Shown here piece after piece: positions 42,601-55,030 of a stretch of DNA of 64,000 nt. Source of the stretch: Rutstroemia sp. NJR-2017a BVV2 (Eukaryota > Ascomycota > Leotiomycetes > Helotiales > Rutstroemiaceae); assembly GCA_002946415.1 (NCBI GenBank), contig NJPS01000013.1, positions 248,001 through 312,000 on the forward strand, read 5' to 3'. The notes beneath the pieces are model-generated. The model was not told the origin of the DNA. It did not search any database and saw nothing but the letters and a program-made list of their open reading frames with translations. Numbering within the stretch: the stretch's first letter is position 1; every line of letters starts with the position of its first letter. The position numbers and the translations under genes were made by a program.

Positions 42601-43808
42601 GAACACCTGAAACGACCTGAGGTCTCTCTTCCTCGGTATTTCCGTGGGTGACTTGTAATACCTTGGTTCCTCCATAGAGGAATGCATTCTTGTCTAGACC
42701 CTCAGGCTCGAGTCTTGCAGATCCAGGGCGGAGTTGAATTGAATCTTTTAGCAATGGAGTGCTTTCTCCAGACAACATAGCTTCGTTAACAATGGCGCTT
42801 CCTTCGACCAAGATCATGTCGCATGCTACACCACTATCTTCCTTGGTTCGGCCAACTGAAACCAAGTCTCCTGGTAGTAGTTTGTCGCTTTGTGTCTCTT
42901 CCCATTTGTCTAATCGGTAGACCCAGATATCATATGGCTTGATGCTCATGCCCTTGAATTCGTTCAAAGTCCGTTGACGTTGCCAAACCACTGTGCTCTC
43001 GAACCCAACCAGCATAACCAGTGTGAATAAAGAGTAGTACCAATATTCGTCCAACATCCATAATCCCACACAGAAAATCTGGAAGACGAAGAATGGAGCA
43101 ACTGCGTGTTCCTTGAAAAGCTCTGTGAATGTCGGCACAGGGATATCAAAGGTATTGTTGCCATAATGCTGATGAATTCTTGAAAGCTCCGATGCGGATG
43201 TTATACCCCTTGACTTCTGATAAGTTTCTAACAGTGGCTTTGGCTCTTCGTCGATCGAGTAGACTAATGGCGCGAACGAGTTCTTCGCAGGATCGTATAG
43301 AAATCGGCGCTTCTGGAAGAGGAACGAGATGTTCTTTTTGCCCCCCGCCTAACAATGTCAGCTGTTGTCCGGCCATATATGCTCGCACACTTACATTGTC
43401 CCTATCTATTTGACAGATATCTGCGGCTCCTGCATTTGCAACAGGATGCACCTTGATCAGTTGAGCCTCAGCGACTGATTTAGCAGAGGTCGAGGTGAAG
43501 AGCGCCTTCAGATTAACGTTCCAATGCGTGCAGAGCCAAACCAGACTTTGCGCCGTGATAATTGTCCCGCACCAAACAAAGGTCCATTCTTGCCCGCCAA
43601 TATGTTTATCGTAGAGGTCTTGAGAAAGATAGTACCGAAAGAAGACGGGCCAGATGATAGCGAACGGCAAGATGTATGAATGCAAGTATAGTGGTACTAA
43701 ATGCAACTGTATCAGAAATGTTTAATTTTCGACTCTGAAAAAAGGTTACTTACATGGATTGTGTAATGTCGCCGATGCAATCATCGGATTATCCACAAGA
43801 GGCGCCAT
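39679..43808 (-). CDS. SPF1: P5A-type ER ATPase Spf1
   Basis: Exons 43808-43754, 43696-43395, 43348-40275, 40227-40088 and 40034-39679 give 1308 residues, the usual size. Spf1 is the ER P5A-ATPase that extracts mis-inserted moderately hydrophobic transmembrane helices and affects ER ion and sterol balance. Seen: P5A motif VVPPELPMELSLAVNTSLAAL in helix M4, phosphorylation site CFDKTGTLTGEDLVVEG (Asp about 498), the actuator loop NEAMLSGESTPLLK, the hinge MAGDGTNDVGALKQAHIGIAL, and a Lys/Glu-rich C-terminus. The N-terminal exons carry the extra P5A helices Ma/Mb (PLYLHSYILPFAIIWPVFFRYY). For intron 1 the TTTAG acceptor (43697-43699) was chosen over an earlier CAG because only it keeps phase with the preceding exon. 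The remaining introns are 46, 47 and 53 nt. Confidence 0.95.
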
Positions 43809-46157
43809 CGCGCAGAAGGTCTGGAGAGAATAACTTGCGTTGTAGTTATTCAAACGGCTCCAGCATATGTGGCACTGATTATTTATCGGGGTCAAACTTC
43901 AGCAGAATCTCGGCGGCGGCGATTCATTCGCTTAACCTTGTGTGTGCTTTAATTGGTCGTCCGGCCTGATTATGTAATTAGGCGGCCGCTTCAGAGAAGT
44001 ACGGCGAAGGTAGCAGAAAAATCTAGTTAGTAGAAGCTCTGGATGATTGGAATTTGTATCCTTCAAAGGTCACTCTTTTCTTACATCTTTGATCAGTTCA
44101 TTGCCACGTACTCAATTTATATTTCGTAGACGAGCAGCAATTTCCATTCAGACTTGCATCACAGGTTGATATCATTTCGGGGTGAAGAATGCAATGAATC
44201 TCTGTCCAAAGAGTAGACAGGTTGCAACATTTCAGGCTCGATATGATATACGAGGGATACGAGGAAGAGGGAGGCCGAAATAGGCGACCGTGATATCCTT
44301 AGAGCTGAACATCAAATCAGATCAAATCAATCATTTTGCTTTTAGTAAGAAGCAGGAGACTATCTTAGATCCTAACTTGACCGAGACCATTTTCAGATTT
44401 GATTTGGTTACAAAACTGGCTGTTCCTAACAAGAAGTGCCCAATTATGCCTATTGGATCCATGCTCATTAATCAATGCCATCGAACTGGTCTACTCGAGA
44501 TCTTTCCTCCACTGCTCCTTCCACCCAAGCCTCAAACCTGAGCTACAACCGCACGATGACACTACTCAAATGAAAAAGCCGTTTCGGAGTCCTACCAGAC
44601 TTGCCAGACTCTCCTCGTCAGGAGGCTCTTTAAATGCGTTGCCGTTGGGTTGTTCGAGCCTTTTCAACGGCAAAGGTTAAGCTCGATGGGCCTGAAGGTT
44701 TGCCTAGTAAGTAGTCGATGTAGAAGTTGGACGTCATTATATTCAACCATGTCGTTGCGCATGTTTTGCCCAAAGATGCACGTTTTCTGTTGCTGGATAC
44801 TACCATGTTTCCGTGATCGCCGTTGTGAGAGGGGACCCTCCAGCGAGCATGTCAACGGTACCCATGCGTGAAGTGGCGACTTCTCCTGTCCTGTTTTCTG
44901 GGCTTTGCGGAAGATGAGATAGGTGCCTGTTCCTGGGCGCTTTCTAAACTGGTGTGGCTATCGAAGTCACCGGTAGAAACTTTGTGAGGGTGAGGAGTGT
45001 TTTTGAGAGTTCCTTGCCAGAGGAGTACGCGAACTTCTGGTGGAAATGCTAGAAGATGACTGCCGACTTCGGGTGGTGCTGACATGATTTTTTGCTGATG
45101 TGATTTGCGTGAGGGAAGAAAGTGTGGTGTTCAGAGAAGGTATACCATTATGACCGGTACATGGTCTGCTTTATGTGCACAAATGAAGCAAAGGGAAGAT
45201 GCTAACGGAGTTGAAATGAAAATGCATGCTAAGGGCATAAACCAACGCGTAGTTTTCTTAACATTGTTCAAGTGGCCGCTGGTGCGCTCCCGATAAACTG
45301 CAAAATCAATTGAGTTCCATGGTTCAACACAGTACAGTAGGCAGGATGAGTGGTTGCTGGTTCGACCGTGAGAGCTGTCGCGGGCACTGGCCAAGCGTGT
45401 TCGGTTGCGCACTACAGCCATCTCACGAATGAATCGAAGCATTATTCACAAATATGTCCAAGAATGGGTGAAGAAACAACACGAAGTACTTCTGAAGATA
45501 TAAAACCTCCACACGGAAGTATTAAGCTTAACGACAAGCTCAAAAGGGGGGCCGGACCAATCGGCATAATGACATCACCATAAGGCTATCGTATCGAGCA
45601 GCATGGCGCCATTCACGCGCATTCAGCCGAACAACATTCCATCCAACAGCACCAAATCAAGATAAACAGGGCATAAGGCGCAGAATGAACAAGGCCAAGC
45701 CGGCACGGTGGAGAAAGCGACAGAAAGCGAGATAAAGCGAGATAAACCTTGGAATCTGCTGATCTCAGTGCCCCGCCATCTTCACCCCACGCTTGCATTG
45801 GATTTTCAATAAATACTTGTACCGGCGAAGTACTCGAGTCAGTACAGTACAAGTATAACACATCTCGCAGCTCGTAGCTTGCCATGCCAGCCGCAGCTAC
45901 TTCCTAATTCAGGCACAGAAGATCAGACTGGGATTTTAGAATCCTACGCAGACTGCTACTGCATCTACCGTTTTCGTGAACTCTCGGACCATCAACCGCT
46001 TCCTTTCATCGAGCACTATCTTAGTCCACACCGTTCCAAGTGCGACCGCATTCAGAGCCTCAGAGGACATAGACGAAACCTACATAGTGCGGGCAAACAG
46101 AGTTCCAACTAATACACAGTATTCGTCTAGCACCACACTGCAATCGCCGCCCCCAAG
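43809..46157. other. 2.35 kb intergenic region between divergent SPF1 and phospholipase D
   Basis: Shared upstream region of two divergent genes. Open frames of 60-110 codons occur on both strands (44290-44541, 44399-44680, 45131-45442, 45613-45885, 45879-46112) without domains. The one worth naming is the 2EXR-like fragment at 44852-45085. A GTACTCGAGTCAGTACAGTAC stretch near 45829-45850 resembles TACTGTAC-containing spots at 55409-55418 and 56684-56696. Confidence 0.4.
44852..45085 (-). CDS. Small ORF resembling the start of a 2EXR/F-box-like protein
   Basis: An ATG-started frame of 77 residues. Its beginning, with LLAFPPEVRVLLWQGTL, resembles the LPxELRxxIW core of the fungal 2EXR (F-box-related) domain families, but the rest is Ser/Lys-rich and does not continue the domain. 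No splice exit that restores a longer protein was found. It could be a decayed fragment or a coincidence, and the call is weak. Confidence 0.22.
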   Translation of the reverse strand: MSAPPEVGSHLLAFPPEVRVLLWQGTLKNTPHPHKVSTGDFDSHTSLESAQEQAPISSSAKPRKQDRRSRHFTHGYR

Positions 46158-49088
46158 ATGTCGACCGCAGCTCCTGCAGATGGAGGGTCGAACCCAGAGT
46201 CGTTCAAGGAAAAGATGAAGAATCCAATAAGTGCTTTGCGCAATAAGTTGAAGGATACCAAGCTTCACGACGTGAAAGTAGGCTTGATACACAAGAAGTA
46301 AGTTGGAAAACACCAACCATGAATCTTCTGAATTAATTGGCTCGCAGGCATGAGATTGGAAAGCTTGGGAATCTGGTAAGTCTTCTTGTTTGCGCCGTGA
46401 TCTATCATCCATTGACAACCCCGCAGTTCAATCCAAACCATCGTCACGACGAAGAACACGAAAAGATTACCGATGCGAAGAGAACCAAAATTGCAGAATC
46501 GCATCGTTTCGAATCATTTGCACCAGAAAGACCTGGAAATAACATTAAGTGGTATGTAGACGGGCGGGATTACTTCTGGGTGAGTGCGCCTGAGATAAAG
46601 GACCCATAATTCTAGCTGAATGGAACAATATAGGCTGTCTCTATTGCGCTTGAAGCTGCGAAAGAAACGATATACATTGCAGATTGGTGGCTCTCCCCGG
46701 AGCTTTTCATGCGAAGACCTCCATACTACAACCAAGAATGGCGTCTTGACCAGATTCTCAAGAGACGAGCGGAAGCAGGCGTTAAGATCTTTGTTATTGT
46801 ATATCGTGAAGTGGAGGTAGCTTTTACCAGTCCTGAATATGATGCTGAGCAGCAATTGACCTCCTACAGGCTGCCATTACTTGCAATTCCGCACACACAA
46901 AACATGCCCTTCAAGCACTGTGTCCTGAAGGATCTCCTGGACACGGGAACATCCAGGTTATGCGTCATCCAGACCACAACGTACTCGAAAATGCTGCGGA
47001 TATGACTTTCTATTGGGCGCATCATGAGAAATTCATTGTGATTGACTATAACTTGGCTTTCATCGGCGGTTTAGATCTGTGCTTTGGTCGATGGGACAAT
47101 CATCAACATCCACTTGCTGATGTGCATCCTGAAGGGGTCTCAACTGAAGTTTGGCCGGGACAAGATTTCAATAACAATCGTGTCATGGACTTCCAAAATG
47201 TCAAAGACTGGAAAGCAAATGAACTCTCCAAGGCCGAATATGGAAGAATGCCCTGGCATGACGTTGCTATGGGAGTTGTTGGAGATTGTGTCTACGATAT
47301 TGCGGAACATTTCGTTCTCCGATGGAACTTTGTCAAGAGAGACAAATACAAGCGCGATGATCGATTCGACTGGCTGGTTCTGGAAGGAAGGGAGGGTGCA
47401 GATGAGGACCTAATTGGCGTCCAAAGACCCAAGCATCCTGTTGGAGAGTATATCCACCACCCATTAAGCCCATTGAGCACCAAAACACTGGGCGAGCAAG
47501 GAACAGTCCATGCCCAGATTGTTCGGAGTAGCGCCGATTGGTCCAGTGGTATTCTTACCGAGCACAGTATCCAAAATGCTTACAGTGAACTCATCCGAAA
47601 CGCTCAACACTATGTCTACATCGAAAACCAATTCTTCATCACCGCTACTGGCGAGCATCAACTACCCATCAAAAATACGATTGGTCGAGCAATTGTCGAC
47701 GCTGTCGTTAAGGCAGGCAAAGAAGGCAGAAAGTTCCGTGTCATTGTTCTGATCCCATCTATCCCCGGGTTCGCAGGCGACCTTCGGGATGATGCTGCGA
47801 CAGGAACAAGAGCCATCATGGATTACCAATACAAGTCTATCTGTCGAGGAGAACATTCTATATTCGAGCAAGTTAGATCTCAAGGTGTTGACCCCGAAAA
47901 CCACATCTTTTTCTTCAATCTACGATCATATGATCGCCTGAACGTGACGGCCAAAATCAAGAAGCAAGAGGAAGAATCTGGCGTTAAATACCAAGATGTT
48001 CAGAGAGCCGAAGCACAAGAAATAATGTCCGAAGGCATTCAAGGATCCCGGGACCATGAGGGTGGTCGTGATAAGCAGATGGGATTGAAGAGTACTCTTG
48101 ATCCACGCGATGATTCAGGAGATGAAGACGTAGAACAGCTGACCGACGCGAAACGAAAGTTCGAGTCCAAGGCCGAAGCCGCTGGAACGAACGAAGCACC
48201 TAGTAGTACTGACAGTGTCGCGAAAAACGCCATGCACGAACAAGCCAACCTTGTCGATGAACCATGGGAGGGTGATCTCGAGGGCGAAGCAGATAATTGG
48301 ATCCAAGAGGAACTTTACATTCACGGCAAAGTCCTAATCATCGATGACAAGACAGTCATCTGCGGAAGTTCTAACCTAAATGATCGTTCACAACTCGGTG
48401 TTCACGACAGCGAGCTTTCTATTGTCATGACAGATACCAAGACGATCCCAAGTACTATGAATGGCCAACCATATGAAGCTAGCTATCACGCCGCTACTCT
48501 CAGACGTTATCTCTGGCGCGAGCATCTTGGTTTATTGAAGCCGCAAGATCTAGATGCATCGAATGACCCTAATGCTCAACCACCGGATGTTCCGAACGAT
48601 ATCCATGAAGGCGAAACTTACAATTTCGTCGAGGATCCCTTGAGTGATGATGTCTGGGATATGTGGACTGGTAGAGCGACGAAGAATTCGCAGATCTTCA
48701 GACAATTGTTCCATGCTGATCCGGATAACTTTGGTAAGTTTTCTCTCCTCTTGTTCTATTTATAGTTTTTTGGAAAGGGAAGAATTGGGATTATGTGCTG
48801 ACATAGTTGGTTGTAGTAAAAACTTTTGACGATTATGATAAATTCCTTCCACCGAAGGGCGTCAGATCAGGCCATATCTATGACCGTATGATGCCGCCGC
48901 AGGAGATTAGACAGAAACTTGATCAGATCAAGGGACATTTAGTCTGGATGCCGTTGGAGTTTTTGAAGGATGCGCCGATGGCAGAAACTGGTATGCTACG
49001 TCTCAACTGCCGTCTATTTCTCTGGCATGTGACTAACAAGCAAATAGGTCTTCAAGTCAACTCCTGGACGGAATCTGTTTACACGTAG
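46158..49088 (+). CDS. pldA: Phospholipase D
   Basis: Seven exons, 46158-46297, 46348-46375, 46427-46579, 46634-46816, 46870-48733, 48817-48990 and 49048-49088, give 860 residues. The enzyme hydrolyses phosphatidylcholine to phosphatidic acid and choline. Two HKD catalytic motifs are visible: H220-x-K222-x4-D227 in WAHHEKFIVID and H653-x-K655-x4-D660 in YIHGKVLIIDD, the latter followed by GSSNLNDRS. IYIADWWLSPELFMRRP and NAQHYVYIENQFFI are further family signatures. The N-terminus lacks PX and PH domains, so this is the short fungal PldA type rather than yeast Spo14. A charged, low-complexity insertion (about residues 525-645, with DDSGDEDVEQL) precedes the second HKD. Exon 2 is only 28 nt. 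All junctions conserve phase. The gene is convergent with CHO2, whose product makes the substrate lipid. Confidence 0.94.
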
Positions 49089-51649
49089 TTGTGTTGGCCA
49101 TAAATATGCATATGTGTATGTATGTATGTGTGCAGATATCCAGGCGTTGGTGATATGGGTGCATGGAATGACATGGGATGGGATATTTGTGGGTGGGCTA
49201 CTTTGATGAATGAATGAATGATTGCTTAAATTATGTCTTGGGTATTTATTTTTACTTCCACGGATGAGGATATGATAGGGAATGGAAGGAAAATCGGAAT
49301 GATATGATTATATCTCTTCTATGTACTACTCTGAGACGATTACATATATTCTGTCTACTGCTGTGATATCGTTTGTGTCTTGCAGAGATAAGTAATCTAC
49401 ACACTTACCAATTAACATTCAACATCGCAATAAGTTACTCCAATAACTCTATCACATTAAGGGGCATGTACTCTTTTCTACAGGTATATTTCCTCCACGC
49501 TCTTCTCTCTCCTCCCCAGAGTTCCCTAACCCTACGAGCGAGCGAGTAGAACTGCCGCATATCGTTCGTACAGTAAAATAAACCCCACTTCGCCACCACA
49601 ACCCACAACCATTCATTTCCTTCAACTAACCTCACGCTACACAGAACAAACCTTCTAGAACTGCTCTCCCTCCTTTTTCGCCCGGACGTGATTTTTTTTT
49701 GTTGCAAATCTGCAGAACTTCTAGAAATGTCCATTTTCTACCTCCAGCACGCTGTGTGATTGATGGATGGGATTGATTGGTATAATGGTGTTGGGCTTGG
49801 AAGGGGGTTTATTTGTTGCATATCGACACTTTTCTACGCGTTGAGATGGAAGGTTCTACTGTGTGCTATTTAGGCGGTACAGGTACAGGTACAGGTAAGC
49901 TACAGGAGAAGGTAAGTACGATGCTGTGCGGTGCTTCGGTAAGTTTTAGATTCTGCGCGCATCGCCCCCGTTCTGCCTGAGCTGAGCTGAGTAGAGCAGC
50001 TGTTTCAAACCAAGTGAGAAGTATATTTCGGTTATTATAAACCTGACTCGAGATAACTTATTTGTTGCACATCGCAAATCATCGGTATCGCCGTCCATTT
50101 CATTTCATTTCATGCTATGATATTCCGCATACAGGCTACCCTACGCCAAGCAAGCGCCTAGGCAGCGACCCTGTGGGTGGTCTAGTCTGGCCGTCGTGAA
50201 TATCGCAACCGCGTCATTTCCATGTTAACTTCGGGATATTACATCTATTTCCCCGCCCCAAGAATTATTTTGTTGCAAGTCTTATACTTTCGGTGTCTCC
50301 GTTGAGTTAAGTTAAGTACAGTAACTCGGTTAGTTGGGTTGGCCGGCCGGCCTGCTGTTGTTGATGAATTCTAATTCCCCGCGCTTGTCTCTTTCTTTCT
50401 CATGCCAATAGGTGTCTGGTTGGATTTGTTGCATATCGAGCAATTTCGGTACCTCCGTGCTGCTGCACGCTTTTATTTCGTCTTTGTCCTCGTTGGTGGT
50501 GGAGTTGTATCGGTGTCGCCGATGCGGTGGCGAATCCTGGTTTGGTTCTCGTATGATTACGATTCAGACTTTCGTTTCCTTGGAGACGGTGCAGGCAGAA
50601 CATCTTTCTTGGTCCAGTGACTTGGCCGTTACATTGGGTTTGTTCTTTGATTTGCATGTCTATTTCTTGAGAAGGGGGGTGCATATGCTGGAAGCGCTAT
50701 ATGATGGTCCGTCGGGGCCTGAGATTGGGCTTGTTGTTAATGGTTTGTTAAGTTTACGTGAAGGGTATGCTTTTGTTGCACATCGAGGTTTTCGGGATTG
50801 CCGGTTGAGATTAAAAGTTGGTAGGTTCGAGTGGGAGAAGGGATGATGAACGGGGAAGAGAAGGAGGTAGGAGAGCTGAATGGTATGGCTGTCGTGGGTT
50901 GATTTTGGTGAATTAACACGGGCTGGTAGGAAAGAGTATAAAGATGATATCCAAACAGCGATTCCTGCCGTTTACATATAGCTTTGACCCCATTTCCGCT
51001 GTTGCTTTTGTTTGTCAAGGGGAGCACTTGCTGGATTGCCAACATGGCTCACAATGGGAGAGATGCATAGAACTCAGTTGATCCAGGATTATTGAGGAGC
51101 TTCATATTTGTGAATATAAGTTGCTTATGAATATAGATCACTGTTTGAACGTGCTGATGGTAGACAGTACTAATCATGTCGCCGTATATCAACAAAATCT
51201 GGCGCTTCCAGCTTGGGGTGATGAGTTTACTCGCCGAAAAGCTACTGAGGTGACGAATGTGCAGTCGATTTAGAAACGGATGCTACTCAATACCCATCAT
51301 TGACCAACAATTTGACGAGTGATGCGAAAACCCAGCAATGTACTTTGTGCATACTCTATTGATTTATCATCTTCCTACAAAACTATCTACACAGCCAGCA
51401 CATGCGAGGGTATCTATCTCTCATTTAACTCCTCCATTGTCCATCATGCATGCAACCATTTCTCCGCGCTTTCGTCCAACACTTTTAATGCTTACCATAA
51501 TGATATCGAGTCGAGTCCGGCCGATTCCGTCTATGCAATATGTACAATTCCTTGACATCATTCCACGACCCTTCCTCTTCTCCCCTTCCTCCATACTTCT
51601 CTCTTCATCTCACTTACCCCAGCCTACACTCCACATCACCTCCCTACCT
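49089..51649. other. 2.56 kb convergent spacer with dispersed repeat
   Basis: Lies between the 3' ends of phospholipase D and CHO2. Frames at 49435-49734 (minus), 50402-50846 (plus), 50737-51045 (minus) and 51338-51745 (plus) lack domains. The last is partly antisense to the CHO2 terminal exon. The stretch 49698-50810 holds six same-strand copies of a TTTGTTGCA-headed repeat, so it may be an old repetitive element or a non-coding transcript. Confidence 0.45.
49698..50806 (+). repeat. Dispersed TTTGTTGCA-headed repeat, six copies
   Basis: The nonamer TTTGTTGCA occurs at 49698, 49812, 50061, 50269, 50425 and 50772, always on the plus strand. Four copies continue with a related tail, approximately YATCG, 4-6 variable bases, TTTCGG, T/A-rich, then CNCCG, giving a unit of about 35 nt. 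Spacing is irregular (114, 249, 208, 156 and 347 nt). The same nonamer lies in both arms of the hairpin at 33501-33569. Confidence 0.7.
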
Positions 51650-54600
51650 TTAAGCCATCTCCTTCTTCGCTCCCTCCTCCTCATAACCCTCACCAGTCGG
51701 CGTAGAAGTGCCTTTAGATTTCGACATACTATATGGAGCCTGTAATGGAGAGAAAAAATAGCAATACTCGTTAGTCTTTCGGTCCACTCATACCTTCTTT
51801 TCATTTGTCTCGAAATCCCACAATATGAAAAATGAAATGAAATAAAAATCATTAGTATCAATAAGAATAAAATCAAACACCGTCTAGCAAAGCCATGCCA
51901 TGCTATGCTATATCATGCTGAACCCCAACATGGCCAGCCGATTCATAACCCATACGCCTCTACCAAAAAATCAAAAGCAATGTAAAAATGAGACCACACC
52001 AAAAAGTAAAAAAATAAAAATGAAAAAAGCAAAAAGAATAAGAAAAGCCAGAAATCAAAAAGACGTCCTGCATACCAAAACCTGCTTAGCATTCGCAATC
52101 CTCCAAGCCAAATTCCTCACATTCCCATCGGCCCTAACCACCTCGGGCGCAAACTCTACCCCAAACATCTGATGCACGGCGAAAATGACTCGTCTTGGAT
52201 ATTTCCCGTCTCTCGCGACCAGGGGGCCAAAACTTTCCTCCACCGAATGCGGCGCGATTTCCGGATCCCTATCGAAACAGTTGCGTACAACAGGAAGAAG
52301 AGCTTGTTCGATTGCTGAACGAATGACCGATTCCGGAGATGATGTAGGATCGGGGATGATATCGTCGTCGGAGAATTTCCCGATGCGAATTTCGAAAGGG
52401 AGTGAGATAGCCATGACATTATGTTTGCCGTCGTGGTGGTAACGGAATTCGAACACGCCTTGGGTCCAGAATAATTTATCGCCCTCGAAGATCATTTCAC
52501 CTTCCATGTAGTCTTGGGTCGAGCCATCCTTGCGTTGGGCACCCGAAACCAGTCTGTTATAGACGACAATTCCTTTATCTGCCGGCGTGGACTCGTACTC
52601 GTTGGGGACGGTGGCGACCCAGCGACCTTGGGAGGAAATACGTGTTACCTCGCGGGAGGCGTTATCGGCGACCATGTAGAGACCTACCCAGTCGGCTTTG
52701 CTGTGGTTGATGGGGGCGGTCCATTTTACTCGGATGGGAGCGCCGTATTCGAAGACGAGTGGTTTGTATCCATCCGTTCGTTCTATTGGGAAGCGAGCTG
52801 TTAGACCTTCTTTAGATGTGGTTTCTTGTGATAGAGCTGATGACGGGGTTCCTTCAATAGAAATCGAGTAGTCTCTTGGATCGAATCCGGCAATATCTGG
52901 TGCGAGGCGCGTTAGTGTTAGACGTGCTGGGTATTGACTAAACAGAGCAGATGTATCGCGGACAATGGTGGAGACACCAGCAGCAAACTTAGGTCGAGCA
53001 GTTTCGAGAAATTCTTCAACGAAATGGCTCGTTTCCTCCAGGACTCGATCAACATTTCCCTGCCATTTCTGGAAAGGAGAAGGTAATGAGCGCCTGATAC
53101 TCTTCGAGAGACCGGCTTCTTGTCGAAGATTTCTACCATATAGCTTTTGCATGTGAGGCTTTTCGACCAATTGGATGAAACCAAGGGTGAGCGTATGGCT
53201 TAAAACAGCCAGGAAGAAAATAGCTTTGCTTCCCGTGATCAAGACAGCTCCCCAGATACCGGCAAGCCCAATGATACGTTCTGGGTTATTGAGGTATCGG
53301 TAGATGCCACTGTAAGTGAGTTTGGGTGCGTGATCGAAGAAGAAATCACCGAAGAACCACCCAAACTCGCCTAATGAATCGTAGACACTGATAGCTGTCC
53401 AAATCTGAAGAGCGACTAAACCAGCACCTAGAACATGTCTCAATAAGCCCAGTCCATAAGCCCAGTCAGAAGGCATCGAGTACATCTTCCAAGTTGCAGC
53501 CATGAAGCTTGCGTAACACATCGTCATGCTCAAGTGATACATGCCTTTCCATTGTCTCCAGGCTTCTTCTGTGCCATCACCGTACTTTACGAAATGCCTG
53601 GTCCACATTTTCTTGTTGGATTGTTGGTTGAGAATAACTCCGAGACCAAAAGTAAACCACAGACGCCAGACCATCGCATTAATTACGAAAAGTGCTTGAT
53701 AAAATGGTGTCGACGGTGTCAAAGCGGTGATGAGCATGACGTAAGCTTGTAGCAGAAGGACGGAAACGTCAGTAATGCGGAAAAGATCAATATTCCCAAG
53801 TCCCATAAGATTATGAACAGCAGATGGCTGAGGTACATTCAAATGTGAAGTGTGGGATTGTAGTGCCGATTCAAGTAATTCAGCAGCACAATCTTTACCG
53901 GCCGCCGAATTTGCGTGTATAATGTCGCTATGGGTAGGACTGTCTTGGTGCTTTCTGGGAGGTGGTGAGTTATACGTTTTGTCGATATGAGGGTTTTCCA
54001 CGATCAGTAAGAATGCGAATTGGGCAATATGTGCAACGACCGAAATTGCCAGAACGCTGTAACTTGCAGCAATCATGGAAATGCCATAATATCCAGCATA
54101 TCCAACAGAGTACATGGGGTGAGGTGCCATTTCGAAAACGCCATCGAAAGTCAACTCTTGGTCGATTAGATAGAAAAAATCACCCCAGTACCATGCATAG
54201 TCCTTTACAACTCTATGGGCATCGAGCTTAACCCAAAGATTAAATAGAACAAGGAGAATACCCGCACTCCAACGAAGGATCGTCATGATCAACCGTTCGC
54301 CAACTGGAGAACTTCCGCAGGCAATTGCAAACAAACAGTATGAAGTGAAATCGCACATCAAGATGAGGTCCACCACTCGTCGAAACACCAACCATGTATT
54401 GTATTCAATGGGTGCTTCTTCGAACTTGTAGTCTTCGGGAATCTTAGCCTCTAGCTCCCGCTTTATCAAGTGGTATAACCATGGTCGCGGGTTTTTGCCA
54501 GTCTTGGGGTTTTCGAAAAGATTCCATTTCTTTGCCCATGCTACCATGCGTTTGTGATTTGATTGTATGTGTAAGAGGTATCCAATACCAACATTGTACG

Positions 54601-55030
54601 AGCCTCTCCAGAAGAGGAAGATGATCGCGAAGACCGGTCGTTTTAAGGAACTTGGCAACGCGTATAACGCGAATATATGGAGAGCAAGAATGGCTAGAAC
54701 TATGGCATCGGAGAGGTTCTTTGGTTGGCGCGGGTCGAGTAGCTGGGAGACCATATCATGGGTTTGCGGTACAGTAAAGACTGCGGGGTAATTGTTAGTT
54801 TGTATGTCTCTAGACCCGTCGCGAGTGATTAGAAGCGCCAGAGTATACTTACTGGTGCCATTCGGAGTTCTACCGAATGTCTTCTTCTCTTTTTCAACTT
54901 CATTCTCACTCACTGGGGTGTCTTCAGCGCTGCTGTCGCTCGACAGATCTGCTCTGTCAGTTCCAGGCTTCGTGGTGGGTCTTTTGTGTAAATCATCCGA
55001 CTTCTGCGGGATGGCTGTAGAGGTACTCAT
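51650..55030 (-). CDS. CHO2: Phosphatidylethanolamine N-methyltransferase Cho2
   Basis: Exons 55030-54853, 54780-52076 and 51739-51650 give 990 residues. Cho2 is an ER multispanning enzyme that performs the first methylation of PE on the way to phosphatidylcholine. Two homologous methyltransferase units are visible: [37 protein letters not shown], here cited in parts as [12 protein letters not shown] and [16 protein letters not shown], and later [14 protein letters not shown] with [16 protein letters not shown]. The C-terminal third is a soluble domain ([20 protein letters not shown]). The ATG at 55030 is used because the frame upstream has no earlier ATG. A 72-nt intron rebuilds [22 protein letters not shown] 336-nt terminal intron leads to a 30-codon last exon ([18 protein letters not shown], ending EMA). 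Without it the frame would end six codons later at 52055. Confidence 0.93.

Noticed and set aside
43697..43709. CAG acceptor at 43707-43709 for SPF1 intron 1
   Set aside because: It breaks phase with the 55-nt first exon; the TTTAG ten bases on keeps frame and still gives the P5A N-terminal helix.
49435..49734. Minus-strand 99-codon frame after phospholipase D
   Set aside because: No homology features, no ATG context, and contains a poly-T tract.
50402..50846. Two overlapping frames in the PLD-CHO2 spacer
   Set aside because: They coincide with the TTTGTTGCA repeats and have no domain; treated as non-coding.
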